The notes beneath the pieces are model-generated. The model worked only from the letters and a program-made list of their open reading frames with translations. It was not told the DNA's origin and ran no database searches. This document shows, in pieces, positions 1-9,178 of a stretch of 44,237 nucleotides of DNA. The DNA lies in assembly GCA_039111535.1 (NCBI GenBank), contig JBCCIM010000024.1:1-44237 (forward strand), read 5' to 3'. Both the position numbers and the translations under genes were made by a program. How positions within the stretch are numbered: the first letter of the stretch is position 1; each line of letters opens with the position of its first letter. Source of the DNA: Bacteroidota bacterium. GTDB lineage: Bacteria; Bacteroidota; Rhodothermia; Rhodothermales; JAHQVL01.

Positions 1-32
1 CGCGCAATGTTTTATGGTAGCTTTTCTTAAAG

Positions 33-65
33 AAAGCCTCTTTTTTAGCCAAAAAGAGGCTTTTT
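33..65 (+). terminator. Rho-independent terminator of the gene upstream of the window
   Basis: A perfect 13-bp stem (33-45 with 51-63) encloses a 5-nt loop and is followed by a T run. The A-rich left side and T-rich right side mean it could work in both directions. No coding sequence of the upstream gene is visible in the first 32 bases. Confidence 0.85.
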
Positions 66-124
66 CTATTGGGATGGGTTTTTGATAAACCACGAAGTCA
101 ACCCTTGTCGACGATCGTGACGCT

Positions 125-2797
125 ATGACTTTACCCATTCCAAATTCTACACCAGAATACGATACCCTTCGGAACGCCGCAGAAACATTCGGCTTCCACA
201 ATGAGGCAGCCCTGATTGCCCAGAAGGCCAATGAGCAAGAAGAGCAGTTTTCGCTCCTCATTATCGGCCAGCGCGGCGCCGGCAAATCTACTGTGGTCAA
301 CATGTTGCTCGGACGCAACATTGCTACCCCCGACGCGCCCAACAATTGGACCAACATCTTCCTCAGGGCCGAAGATAAACGGGAATATGCCGAGATCCAC
401 ACCAACCTGGAAAATGAGCCTATCCGCCGAATGCCCATTGCACAGGCGCAGGCACTGGCGCGAAATCAGAAAAATCTTTCGCCCAACCATTCTACACATA
501 TCCAACGCATTTACTGGCACCTCAATGCACCGGCCCTGCCAAAGAACATGGCCATCTCTGAAATGCCCGACATCGGACATACTGATGTAGAGCAGTCGCT
601 ATGGCATGCAGACGGTGTAATTCTGGTCTTTCGGGCAGATCAGGTTAATGAAGAATCCTCTCTTGAACTGGCGAAGAACTTCAAAAGCCGGCTTACACTG
701 CCCGTAACGTCAATGGGCGTTATTTCGCATATGGAATCCATCCCCAGAAAACGATGGATACAGATTTTGCAGCTTGCGCGGACCACGGTTGGGCAATACC
801 TGGATGTGGTGGTGCCTTGCAGCAAAGACCCGGATGAACTCGATGTGGTACTCGAAGGATCAAACGCCCTGTTACACCGCGAAATCAGGAATCGATTTTT
901 CTCCAGTGCACCGTCATTGAAAAAGCAAAACCAGGTGCTTTTTGCAACTGCTATGCGCGATGCATTGGCTACGCAGTTTGAAAGTTATGTCGACCGCGTG
1001 TTAAACAACCGGTGGGTGTATCAGAAATTCAAAATGCAGGTCGACGAAAAACTGCAGCATGTTGCTTCCGAACTGGAAGTCAAGATTCATCGGTTTATTG
1101 ACGAGCAGAAACACGTCGCCCTGGCGCGTGCAGCTGCCCTTGATGGGTTCAACAAGCAAAAGCGTAAAGCAGCAAGCGATGGCACCTCCCCTTCAGCTAC
1201 GTTCGGCAAAAGCGTTTACCAGTACATTTTCAACGCAACGCAAGACCTCTTTGCAGGCCTTTCGTTTGACAATGATATTGCAGACGATCTCAAAATCCGG
1301 CCAACAATTCCTACACAAAACACACAAACAGACGCAGACCTGCCGGCCATTTCATTCCGGCTCCCCCAGGTACCTGTAAACTATCTTGCGCAGCTTTGCG
1401 GAGAGATAGAACGCGACATCCTCCCCATGCCGGCGCAGAAACCGCGTGAAGTTATCGCCTGGGCTGATGGAGGCGAACAGGAAGACCTGTTGGGCCTTGA
1501 ATTAAAAAAGCAGGGTATTACCACAGAAAGTGAAGCAGCCATTTTCGACCCCAAGGAAGGCCTCAGCAGTGCACCTGTGCAGGCCGACCAGTGGGTAACT
1601 GCTAACGAATGGCTACCGGGTATTGCTTTAAAAGCTGAAGAGGAGCTAAACACGTGGCTCAACGCCACCCTCAAACAGCTAAAACAAAACCTGAACCGGT
1701 CCGCTGAACAAACTTTCCGCTCAATACATGGCTACCTGCCCAACGAAGTACCCGTTGTGCTTATGCCGCTGGAGCAAACGTACAGCTACCTGAACAACCT
1801 CCCGTCCCAAATCCCAACGCCACACCTGCCAGGAGACTCCCTTTCACCTGTGTTATTCCTGTGCAGGATGCAAGAACCAGAGTTCATCGACCTATGGAAT
1901 CGCCAATTGATTCAGCGTTGTTTCGACTACGTGATCCCTCGCATGGAGCGGCAACTGATCCAGGATATAGAATATGCCCGCGATGAGATGACGGAGCAAT
2001 GGCAAGGCTCTAAAGAATCCATCCACAAGCGCATTGACATTGTTTGGAAGAAATATGGCCGGCGGCTAGCCATGAAAAGCGCTGTAAAATGGTCTATCCC
2101 CTGGGTATCCACGCTAATGCGAGACCGCCTGATGGACCCTGTACAGCACCTGACCCGCACGCGCCTCAATATCCGTGCGCCTTATGAGTATCCCGTTTCT
2201 TTCTTCTTGCACAAAAACAACAGCGAATTCCTTCAGCCAATTGACCGGCCGGTTGACAAACCACTGACGCCAGATCAGTATATGGTCGACCTGATTCAGA
2301 AGAAAATCCGTAAGTCAGCCAAACACATCTGGCGCAACAAAAAGCCAATCATGATTGCGCTGCCACTCCGCAAAAAAGTGCGCCGGCGAACTACCCAGGC
2401 CCTCGGCATTCTCTTTGGCTTTTCGCTGTTATGGATTATGATGTTTGGCACCAGCAACGTCAGCCTGATTGCCTTCTCTGTAATTGCATTGCCCTATGTC
2501 GGCGTTACCGGCATGCTAATCAAACGGTTGATCGACCGGATGTATGAGTCGGGCAGTGCCATTCAGACAGAACGGATCTACAAACAAATCCAGCATATGG
2601 TGGAAGAACGGCTGGACAACCTGCGCCGGCACATCAACGGTGAGATTAGAAACGATGAGTTGTGGGATGAAGTGATGGCTGACCTGAAAGCACAGGAGAC
2701 ACCAGCGCAAGCTTCGTATCTACCATACCGGGATTTAATCAAGCGCGTCGAAGTGATGCAGGGGCGCCTTACGCCAGCTACTGAAGACGCAAGTTGA
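125..2797 (+). CDS. dynamin-like GTPase family protein, membrane-anchored
   Basis: An 890-residue large GTPase. The P-loop GQRGAGKS is at residues 48-55, and a G3-like DIG motif follows near residue 149 (PDIGHTD). The usual TKxD G4 motif is not obvious; a VISHME stretch lies in that region. A long, mostly helical middle follows, then a hydrophobic hairpin at about residues 757-800 and a charged helical C-terminus. This order (GTPase, stalk-like helices, membrane hairpin, helices) is that of bacterial dynamin-like proteins, which bind or remodel membranes. It stands alone, about 110 bp ahead of pfkA, and no paired second dynamin gene is present. The exact role is unknown. The GTPase call is firm; dynamin membership is inferred from architecture. 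Confidence 0.72.
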   Translation: MTLPIPNSTPEYDTLRNAAETFGFHNEAALIAQKANEQEEQFSLLIIGQRGAGKSTVVNMLLGRNIATPDAPNNWTNIFLRAEDKREYAEIHTNLENEPIRRMPIAQAQALARNQKNLSPNHSTHIQRIYWHLNAPALPKNMAISEMPDIGHTDVEQSLWHADGVILVFRADQVNEESSLELAKNFKSRLTLPVTSMGVISHMESIPRKRWIQILQLARTTVGQYLDVVVPCSKDPDELDVVLEGSNALLHREIRNRFFSSAPSLKKQNQVLFATAMRDALATQFESYVDRVLNNRWVYQKFKMQVDEKLQHVASELEVKIHRFIDEQKHVALARAAALDGFNKQKRKAASDGTSPSATFGKSVYQYIFNATQDLFAGLSFDNDIADDLKIRPTIPTQNTQTDADLPAISFRLPQVPVNYLAQLCGEIERDILPMPAQKPREVIAWADGGEQEDLLGLELKKQGITTESEAAIFDPKEGLSSAPVQADQWVTANEWLPGIALKAEEELNTWLNATLKQLKQNLNRSAEQTFRSIHGYLPNEVPVVLMPLEQTYSYLNNLPSQIPTPHLPGDSLSPVLFLCRMQEPEFIDLWNRQLIQRCFDYVIPRMERQLIQDIEYARDEMTEQWQGSKESIHKRIDIVWKKYGRRLAMKSAVKWSIPWVSTLMRDRLMDPVQHLTRTRLNIRAPYEYPVSFFLHKNNSEFLQPIDRPVDKPLTPDQYMVDLIQKKIRKSAKHIWRNKKPIMIALPLRKKVRRRTTQALGILFGFSLLWIMMFGTSNVSLIAFSVIALPYVGVTGMLIKRLIDRMYESGSAIQTERIYKQIQHMVEERLDNLRRHINGEIRNDELWDEVMADLKAQETPAQASYLPYRDLIKRVEVMQGRLTPATEDAS

Positions 2798-2846
2798 CGG
2801 TTTCTTCGTTTATCGTTGCACGCTTTCTTGTTAGATTGTTTTACAC

Positions 2847-2871
2847 CCGGCATCCGAACCAGGGATGCCGG
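2847..2871 (+). other. hairpin in the pfkA leader
   Basis: A perfect 9-bp GC-rich inverted repeat (2847-2855 with 2863-2871) has a 7-nt loop. It lies between the stop of the GTPase gene and the preferred pfkA start at 2910. No T run follows, so it is not a classical terminator. It covers an alternative in-frame ATG at 2865, which argues against that start being used. Confidence 0.5.
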
Positions 2872-2909
2872 CAAGTAAAACAGCTCACAAAAGCATCGAT
2901 AAACCAAAA

Positions 2910-4037
2910 ATGGCAAAACGTTTACGCGTAGGGGTGATTACAGGAGGCGGTGATTGTCCAGGACTCAATGCCGTGATCCGTGCTGTGGCCAAAAGTCTGA
3001 TTGTGCAGCATAACGCAGAAGTTCTCGGGTTTGAAGATGGGTTTCAAGGGCTCATAGAAGAACGTATTCGCCCGTTGGACTATCAGGATGTAAGCGGCAT
3101 CCTTACACGAGGCGGCACCATTCTCGGCACAAGCAACAAAGCCAATCCGTTCAGCTATTACCGCCGGGGTGATGCAGATGTATCTTCGCAAGTCACCAAG
3201 TTTGTACGCACCCTCGGCCTTGATGGCCTGGTTGTGATTGGCGGGGATGGCACCATGTCGATATCACATCGGCTGCAGCAGTTGGGCATCAACATTGTCG
3301 GGGTACCCAAAACCATCGACAACGACCTTGTTGCTACAGAGCGTACCTTTGGATTTGATTCTGCAGTAGCCGTGGCCACGGAGGCAATTGACCGGCTACA
3401 CACAACAGCGCAGAGCCATCACCGGGTTATGATTGTAGAAACAATGGGCAGATATGCCGGCTGGATTGCCCTGTATGCAGGCGTAGCCGGCGGCGCTGAT
3501 GTTATCCTTGTGCCCGAATTTGAATACGAGATTGACGAAATTGTCCGTGTCTGTAAGGAGCGGGAAGTTGGTGGGCAGAAATTCACCATCATTGTGGTTG
3601 CTGAAGGCAGCAAGCCTGTAGGCGGATCGATGGTGGTACGCGAACTGATTGAAGACAGTCCGGACCCCATTCGCCTTGGCGGCATCGGGAATATGCTGGA
3701 AAATCAGCTGGAGGTCCATTTACGAAGCGAAATCAGGACCACCATTCTGGGGCACACGCAGCGAGGCGGTACACCAACACCGTTTGACCGCAATTTAGCC
3801 ACTGCTTTTGGTGCCTATGCAGCATCTATGGTTGCTGCCGGCGAGTACGGCAGAATGGTCGCACTCCAACAAAACCGCCTGACAACCGTAGCCCTCGAAA
3901 ACATTGCGGGTAAAGTACGCACCATCCCGCATGACGCAGCCATGTTAATCACGGCAATGGCTGTTGGGACCTCTTTTGGTGTATCTAATCTTGATAGCCG
4001 TTTCCTCGGGACAGAAATCTCGACGGCAGTCACTTGA
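2910..4037 (+). CDS. pfkA: 6-phosphofructokinase
   Basis: Phosphorylates fructose 6-phosphate to the 1,6-bisphosphate in glycolysis. With the start at 2910 the protein has 375 residues and opens with MAKRLRVGV and the phosphate-binding loop TGGGDCPGLN. The start at 2865 adds 15 poorly conserved residues and lies in a hairpin. Diagnostic motifs are GGDGT with Gly at residue 114, PKTIDND with Lys at residue 134, and MGRYAGW. In the PFK family a Gly at the first position (E. coli Gly104) goes with ATP use, while Lys at the second (E. coli Gly124) is typical of the longer 'group III' enzymes that include PPi-dependent members. The combination resembles actinobacterial ATP-PFKs. ATP is therefore the likelier donor, unproven. 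Confidence 0.95.
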   Translation: MAKRLRVGVITGGGDCPGLNAVIRAVAKSLIVQHNAEVLGFEDGFQGLIEERIRPLDYQDVSGILTRGGTILGTSNKANPFSYYRRGDADVSSQVTKFVRTLGLDGLVVIGGDGTMSISHRLQQLGINIVGVPKTIDNDLVATERTFGFDSAVAVATEAIDRLHTTAQSHHRVMIVETMGRYAGWIALYAGVAGGADVILVPEFEYEIDEIVRVCKEREVGGQKFTIIVVAEGSKPVGGSMVVRELIEDSPDPIRLGGIGNMLENQLEVHLRSEIRTTILGHTQRGGTPTPFDRNLATAFGAYAASMVAAGEYGRMVALQQNRLTTVALENIAGKVRTIPHDAAMLITAMAVGTSFGVSNLDSRFLGTEISTAVT

Positions 4038-4097
4038 ACTAACTGATTCATATTGCGCCGGCGTGTGCAGTAATCCCCGGCCAAACTGCTATAAATC

Positions 4098-5030
4098 ATG
4101 CATGTATTCTTGACAGGCGCAACAGGTTTTGTTGGCTCCTATGTGCTCGAAGCACTCATCGAAGCCGGTCACACAGTGCGCTGTCTCATGCGCGACACAA
4201 CAGCACCGCTCAAAATCTCACATGACGGGATTGAAAAGGTCAAAGGGGATGTCACCAAACCCAAAACCCTCACCGGGCTGTTGCGTGGATGCGATGCGGT
4301 GATACACCTTGTAGGTATTATCCAGGAAAACTCGCGTGCCGGCATCACCTTCGAGCGTATGCATTTGGATGCAACCAAAAACGTGGTTGACGAAGCCAAA
4401 GCTTCCGAAATTGATTATTTTATCCAGATGAGCGCCAACGGTGCACGCGCATCCGGCGTTTCAGGATACCAAACCACCAAGTGGCAGGCAGAGCAATATG
4501 TCCAGAAAGCCAATTTTGGTCACTGGACTATTTTTCGGCCTTCTGTAATTTTTGGCGCCCCAATGCCGGGCCAACCGGAATTCACCTCACAGTTAACCGA
4601 AACGCTGGTATTGGCCTTTCCTATCCTGCCTGTGTTTGGAGACGGCGCCTATCAAATGCAGCCGGTAGCTGTGACGGACGTAGCCAATGCTTTTGTGCAA
4701 GCATTAACCCTCGAAACAGCCAAAAACCAGATCTATCCTGTTGCCGGCCCCGTGGCTTACGCCTATACAGAAATACTGGATATTCTTGCAGAAGGAGCCG
4801 GCATATCACCCAAACCACAGTTAAAACAACCCCTTTGGTTGGTTCGCCCGCTGATCCACACTGTTGGTAAACTTGGTGTACTCCCCATCACACCGGATCA
4901 GTTTGAAATGCTGATTGAAGGCAATACGTGTGATCCTACAGCATTCTATCGAGATTTTGAACTGGAGCGCGTACCGTTTACTGCTGCAAATCTGACCTAC
5001 CTGCAAAAAGGCCGTGCTACGGCGGCATGA
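4098..5030 (+). CDS. atypical SDR / NAD(P)-binding protein (NDUFA9-like)
   Basis: A 310-residue Rossmann protein. The nucleotide-binding TGATGFVG motif is at residues 6-13 and a basic residue pair follows beta-strand 2 (RCLMRD), which favours NADP(H). No canonical YxxxK pair stands out, though a YQTTKWQAE stretch occupies the matching place (Y and K four apart). The family includes complex I subunit NDUFA9-like proteins and NmrA-like regulators or epimerases. It starts 60 bp after pfkA in the same direction and may be co-transcribed with it. The substrate is unknown. Confidence 0.8.
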   Translation: MHVFLTGATGFVGSYVLEALIEAGHTVRCLMRDTTAPLKISHDGIEKVKGDVTKPKTLTGLLRGCDAVIHLVGIIQENSRAGITFERMHLDATKNVVDEAKASEIDYFIQMSANGARASGVSGYQTTKWQAEQYVQKANFGHWTIFRPSVIFGAPMPGQPEFTSQLTETLVLAFPILPVFGDGAYQMQPVAVTDVANAFVQALTLETAKNQIYPVAGPVAYAYTEILDILAEGAGISPKPQLKQPLWLVRPLIHTVGKLGVLPITPDQFEMLIEGNTCDPTAFYRDFELERVPFTAANLTYLQKGRATAA

Positions 5031-5205
5031 ACAGGGAATTCAGGAAAATCACAGCTTTTTCCCTCATTAAGCAGCATCTAATTGCGGTGCGCTGAGAACT
5101 TCACGCGTGCTTGCGGAGTTTGGGATACATCGTTCTTGGTCACGCCTTCCATCGACGCGGCAACTGACCCACACTTACCAGGAAAAAGACACGACACGTG
5201 TTGTG

Positions 5206-5871
5206 ATGGATTTGAATAATCTCGACAAGCAGACGAAGTACAAAGAAAAGAAACACGTCGCCATCGCCGGCAACATCGGCGCTGGGAAAAGCTCATTGAC
5301 GCAAATAACCAGCGACTACTTCGGCTGGAACTCTTACTATGAGCGCGTAGACGACAACCCGTATCTGGAAGATTTCTACAAAGACATGCGGCGATGGTCG
5401 TTTAATTTGCAGATTTTCTTTCTATCGAGCCGTTTCAACCAGCAGCAAGCCATAGAAAATAGTCCGTATTCCGTTGCGCAGGATCGTTCGATTTATGAGG
5501 ATGCCGAGATCTTTGCACGTAACTTGTACGAAATGGATTTGATGTCTGGCCGGGACTATCAGAATTACACGGAGCTGTTCCAGATCATGGTATCTTTCCT
5601 CCGTCCACCCGACCTGCTGGTTTACCTGCGCGCATCTGTACCAACGCTGGTCCGCCATATTCAGTCTCGCGGGCGAGATTTTGAAAACACGATTCGCATT
5701 GAGTACCTCGAGCGCCTCAATGTTTTGTATGATGAATGGATTGAACGATATACTGCCGGCCCGAAACTCATCATTGATGTTGATTCATACGACTTTGTAA
5801 ACAACCCGGACGACCGCAACGACATTGTTGGTCGCATCGAGAGCCGCTTGTTCGGTCTGTTTGCTGACTAA
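5206..5871 (+). CDS. deoxynucleoside kinase (dGK/dCK/dAK family)
   Basis: A 221-residue salvage kinase that transfers phosphate from ATP to a deoxynucleoside. The P-loop GNIGAGKSS is at residues 22-30, followed by an ERVDDNPYLEDFYKD stretch that contributes the substrate-site Glu. The DRSIYED motif of the family, with its catalytic and sensor residues, is also present, and a lid region rich in Arg (HIQSRGRDFE) follows. The ATG at 5206 was chosen because the reading frame upstream to 5107 encodes nothing family-like. The natural nucleoside cannot be read from the sequence. The 175 bp before it hold no gene; only a weak hairpin at 5043-5062 is seen. Confidence 0.9.
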   Translation: MDLNNLDKQTKYKEKKHVAIAGNIGAGKSSLTQITSDYFGWNSYYERVDDNPYLEDFYKDMRRWSFNLQIFFLSSRFNQQQAIENSPYSVAQDRSIYEDAEIFARNLYEMDLMSGRDYQNYTELFQIMVSFLRPPDLLVYLRASVPTLVRHIQSRGRDFENTIRIEYLERLNVLYDEWIERYTAGPKLIIDVDSYDFVNNPDDRNDIVGRIESRLFGLFAD

Positions 5872-5891
5872 AGTTGCCGGCCCATTCGATC

Positions 5892-7967
5892 ATGCACCAA
5901 TTGCACATGATTGCTTTGCGCCTCTTTTCTTGCCTTGCTTCGTCATGCGTTGCCTTCCTGGTGGCATGCCTCGTGCTTCTCCTGTGCAGCACCCTTCCCG
6001 TGTTTGCACAGGAAGCCGATACGACCATTGCACCACCGCCGCGCGATTCGCTGGCCATGCCACCGGCTGATTCTCTAAATCAGCCCTCGCCACCTCAGCA
6101 AACCATTATTTTCAAAACACCGGTTCCATTCCTTGACCTGGATACAGGGATCACTGTTGGTGACTCCCTACCAACCATCAGCGCAGCGCTCGGGCCGGCT
6201 GATTTACTGGCTGGCTACGCCGGCTCTTTTTTGTATGATTTTGGTGCCTCCGGATGGCCAGATGGCTGGAGCCCATACGGCATCGCACCCCATGATGTAG
6301 CCCTCAGTTACAACGGCATTCCTTTTGACAACAGCGTAACCGGGATAGCAAATTACGAGCTATTACCTTTTGCCTTGTTGCAACCGTTCCGTTTGCAACC
6401 CGGTCGCTTTGGCGCACCTCTCACAGTCAATACGCGGTTGCGGAGCCTGAATGAAAGCCGGCCGATCACAGAAATTCGCTACAGGCAGTCGAACAATGGG
6501 CTCAAAAGCGTCCTTGTTTTTCATAGCCAGCGCCGCAGCATACCGCTACGCCAGCGCAGCGGTATACTTGGCATTTTGCTAGCCTATGGTGGGCACGGCG
6601 CCAATGGCGAATATCCGGGTAGCCGGCTCGAAGGCGCCCGCCAATTACTTACCCGCCTGCGCTACCAGCACCCCTGGGGATCGGTTGAACTGATGAACTT
6701 GTCAAATCGCCGCAGGCTGGGTGCCCATGCCGGCGTTGTCGTAAATGAAAACAACTACGAAGCCATTTATGCACGATTTGGGGCAAGCGTCATCAACGCC
6801 AGCGCACAGCGACAAAGCCTGCGCAACGATCTGGCACTAACAATAAGAACCAATGTGCTCCCCGATACCACACGGCCATTTACAACGATGGGGTACTGGA
6901 CCGCTGGCACATTCCGATACGTCGACGGCGATACACTCCAGGCGCGTAGCAGCAGATTTGGCTACCAGCTATCACAGGCCCTGAAAGTTGGCAAAGGAGA
7001 GGTCAACGTTACCCTCGAAGGCTGGCGCGAACACCTGCGTAAAAACAGCACGGCCCTGCCCGACTCGCTTGACCCAGCCCGATCTGCGTTGCAATTGACG
7101 CTCCACACAACCCTGCCCCTGGGACCAGCACAGCTCGACATATCCCCCACGCTTTATTCAAGCAAAAACGACAGGCTCGACGACACCTTTTTGGGCGGCT
7201 CAAGCAGGCTCTCTTTTTCTGGCGGGATGCTCGGCGGCTTCCTTCAGGCAGCGTATACCACCCAGAATGGTTCGTGGATAGAAGAATATGGCTGGGAAGG
7301 GAGTATTCAGCCGTTCCGTGCGACAAGCCGCATGGCGCAGCTGCAGGCCGGCATATCGTTCGCCACAGGACCGCTCACCCTAGAAGGCAAAATCTCCACA
7401 AACAATACAGAGAATTACACAGACTTCTTTGCACGGTCAGACGCCGACTCCATCGATATCCAACTCTTCTCAACAGACGTTAACTGGGTGAGCCTTTCAG
7501 GAGAACTGGGATTGCGAAAACTGGCGCGACGCGGATTCTATCTTACTATAAGCCCAACCCTCTACACCCTGCAAAATGCCAATTCGTCAAGCGCCCACTC
7601 TACCCTTGGGGCCAGCTTACCAGAACTGTATCTCCAGGGCCGGCTGGGCATGCGTTATGTGATATTCCGAGGCGATCTCGACCTCGACCTGTATACAAAG
7701 GCAAGGCTATGGTCGGACTTTGACAGCAGAACCCTGCACGCAGAAACAGGCGTACTTGTACTCCGTCCCATCGGCAGCCGGCCCGTTGATGCCTCTGTTG
7801 CCATGGATGTTGTTATCGAAGCCGGCATCCGAACCGCTACGCTATTCCTCGCTTTCGAAAACGTCCTCAGCAACCCGTCTCTCATCGTAGGTAACCTCCT
7901 CGTCCCCGACTACCCCCTCCCTGCCCAACGCTTTCGCTTCGGCGTCTACTGGCCTATACAGGATTGA
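5892..7967 (+). CDS. putative outer-membrane beta-barrel protein (TonB-receptor-like)
   Basis: About 691 residues from the ATG at 5892; a TTG at 5874 is also in frame. A basic N-terminus and a hydrophobic stretch ending near VFAQ form a clear signal peptide. A Pro-rich linker follows, then a segment reading like a short plug (VALSYNGIPFDNSVTG). The rest is alternating short strands typical of a barrel, ending in FRFGVYWPIQD, close to the aromatic-ended last strand of barrel proteins. No TonB box or carboxypeptidase-like domain is evident. It may be one of the putative porins common in Bacteroidota. The cargo is unknown. The stop codon lies inside the first intergenic repeat copy. Confidence 0.65.
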   Translation: MHQLHMIALRLFSCLASSCVAFLVACLVLLLCSTLPVFAQEADTTIAPPPRDSLAMPPADSLNQPSPPQQTIIFKTPVPFLDLDTGITVGDSLPTISAALGPADLLAGYAGSFLYDFGASGWPDGWSPYGIAPHDVALSYNGIPFDNSVTGIANYELLPFALLQPFRLQPGRFGAPLTVNTRLRSLNESRPITEIRYRQSNNGLKSVLVFHSQRRSIPLRQRSGILGILLAYGGHGANGEYPGSRLEGARQLLTRLRYQHPWGSVELMNLSNRRRLGAHAGVVVNENNYEAIYARFGASVINASAQRQSLRNDLALTIRTNVLPDTTRPFTTMGYWTAGTFRYVDGDTLQARSSRFGYQLSQALKVGKGEVNVTLEGWREHLRKNSTALPDSLDPARSALQLTLHTTLPLGPAQLDISPTLYSSKNDRLDDTFLGGSSRLSFSGGMLGGFLQAAYTTQNGSWIEEYGWEGSIQPFRATSRMAQLQAGISFATGPLTLEGKISTNNTENYTDFFARSDADSIDIQLFSTDVNWVSLSGELGLRKLARRGFYLTISPTLYTLQNANSSSAHSTLGASLPELYLQGRLGMRYVIFRGDLDLDLYTKARLWSDFDSRTLHAETGVLVLRPIGSRPVDASVAMDVVIEAGIRTATLFLAFENVLSNPSLIVGNLLVPDYPLPAQRFRFGVYWPIQD

Positions 7968-8032
7968 AAACTGGTTTAAGGTTGGAAGTTTAAGGTTCTT
8001 GGAGGTCATCGCTTGAACCAACCTTAAACCAA
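7961..8032. repeat. intergenic inverted-repeat element, copy 1
   Basis: This copy begins with GGATTGAAAA and ends in the ACCTTAAACC arm. A perfect 13-bp inverted repeat (7973-7985 with 8018-8030) encloses a 32-nt loop that contains a second GTTTAAGGTT. The copy overlaps the last codons and stop of the upstream barrel gene. It matches copy 2, 151 bp downstream, over about 70 bp with few differences. Confidence 0.8.
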
Positions 8033-8111
8033 TTTTTCTGCACTGAATTTTCTACAACACGACGCCTACCCAACCCCTATACCCTCATAAAAATCGGCTT
8101 CTAATCGATTA

Positions 8112-8245
8112 GGATTGAAAACGGGTTTAATATTGTAAGTTTAAGGTTCTTGGGGTTCACCGCCTGAACCAACCTTAAACCAGTAACCTTAAACCTCAAC
8201 CAATTACCCGAGTAACCTTCAACCAATTAACCCGTAAAAAAATGA
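8112..8245. repeat. intergenic inverted-repeat element, copy 2, with tail of short repeats
   Basis: This copy begins GGATTGAAAA like copy 1. Here the outer left arm has decayed, and the 10-bp pair GTTTAAGGTT (8139-8148) and AACCTTAAAC (8171-8180) forms the stem. It continues into further AACCTTAAACC and CAACCAATTA(A)CCCG direct repeats up to about 8237. With copy 1 it fills nearly the whole 295-bp gap before the EcsC gene. No coding sequence is visible here. Confidence 0.75.
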
Positions 8246-8262
8246 GTTAATTTCCTGAGACG

Positions 8263-9129
8263 ATGCAAGAACGACATTTACCGGCTATTCGCTATCCCTC
8301 TGCATACGAGAAACAGGCGCTGGACGACATTCTGAAATGGCGTACGCCTGAATCTGATTGGTTTACCCGTACCTCCAACAGCCTACAAAGCGGATTGAGT
8401 AACCTTACCGAGCACCTCCGCAAGGTGCCAGGTGTCGATTGGACCATTGACAACGTGGTAACCGGACTTGTGACGGTAACCAATGAAATTGCACAAGATC
8501 TTGTATGGCGGGACGCTATTTTTGAGGAATTCAGAGATGCCGGCCACCATCATGTCGAAGCTTTCCATCATATCCCCATGTTAGACCTGGCTGCTGTCGA
8601 CGAGCGCCTCGTCGGGCTGCCCATTAAATACAAAAGCATTGCCGCAGTAGAAGGGGTTGCAACTGGATTAGCGGGCGCTGCTGGCATTTTGACCGATATT
8701 CTGGCCCTGATTACGATGAACCTCCGGGCTGCTGGAGAATACGCTACCTATTGTGGCTTTGATATATCCGAAGAACAGGAACGCCTGTTTGCCTTGCAAA
8801 TTTTGGATGTCGCTGCAAAATCCAAATCAGAACTAGGTCCGGCACTTCAAAAACAACTACACCACGCGCCCAATACCGTTGCACGCCGTAAAACGTTGAG
8901 TACCATTAGACAACTCACCGTCAGCGGCACCGTCAAAACCGTTGCCAAATCCCTGGCCCTGAAAGTCACAAAAAGCAAGTTGGCCCAGGTGTTGCCCGTT
9001 GCCGGCGCAGTGGTTGCCGGTGGCTACAACAGCCTCTACACACATACTGTATGTGACGTCGCATACCACCTCTATCGCGAGCGTTTTCTCTTCGCCAAAT
9101 ACGGCAAACACAACACCCAGCAGCGCTAA
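8263..9129 (+). CDS. EcsC family protein
   Basis: A 288-residue protein matching the EcsC family by its YEKQALDDILKW start, the amphipathic glycine/alanine-rich stretch AAVEGVATGLAGAAG, and the ending VLPVAGAVVAGGYNSLYTH followed by an AYHLYRERF segment. The Gly/Ala-rich segments suggest membrane association. The family is named after a Bacillus ABC-transporter operon gene, but its biochemical role is not known. No ABC transporter genes are next to it. It sits alone between the intergenic repeats and the transposase-like gene. Confidence 0.8.
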   Translation: MQERHLPAIRYPSAYEKQALDDILKWRTPESDWFTRTSNSLQSGLSNLTEHLRKVPGVDWTIDNVVTGLVTVTNEIAQDLVWRDAIFEEFRDAGHHHVEAFHHIPMLDLAAVDERLVGLPIKYKSIAAVEGVATGLAGAAGILTDILALITMNLRAAGEYATYCGFDISEEQERLFALQILDVAAKSKSELGPALQKQLHHAPNTVARRKTLSTIRQLTVSGTVKTVAKSLALKVTKSKLAQVLPVAGAVVAGGYNSLYTHTVCDVAYHLYRERFLFAKYGKHNTQQR

Positions 9130-9178
9130 ACAGCCCAGCTTACGCGCCTTTGTAACAAACTCGTTTCAAAAAAGAGAT

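Noticed and set aside
5043-5062. Hairpin GGAAAA/TTTTCC as a terminator after the SDR gene
   Set aside because: The stem has only six AT-rich pairs and no T tail.
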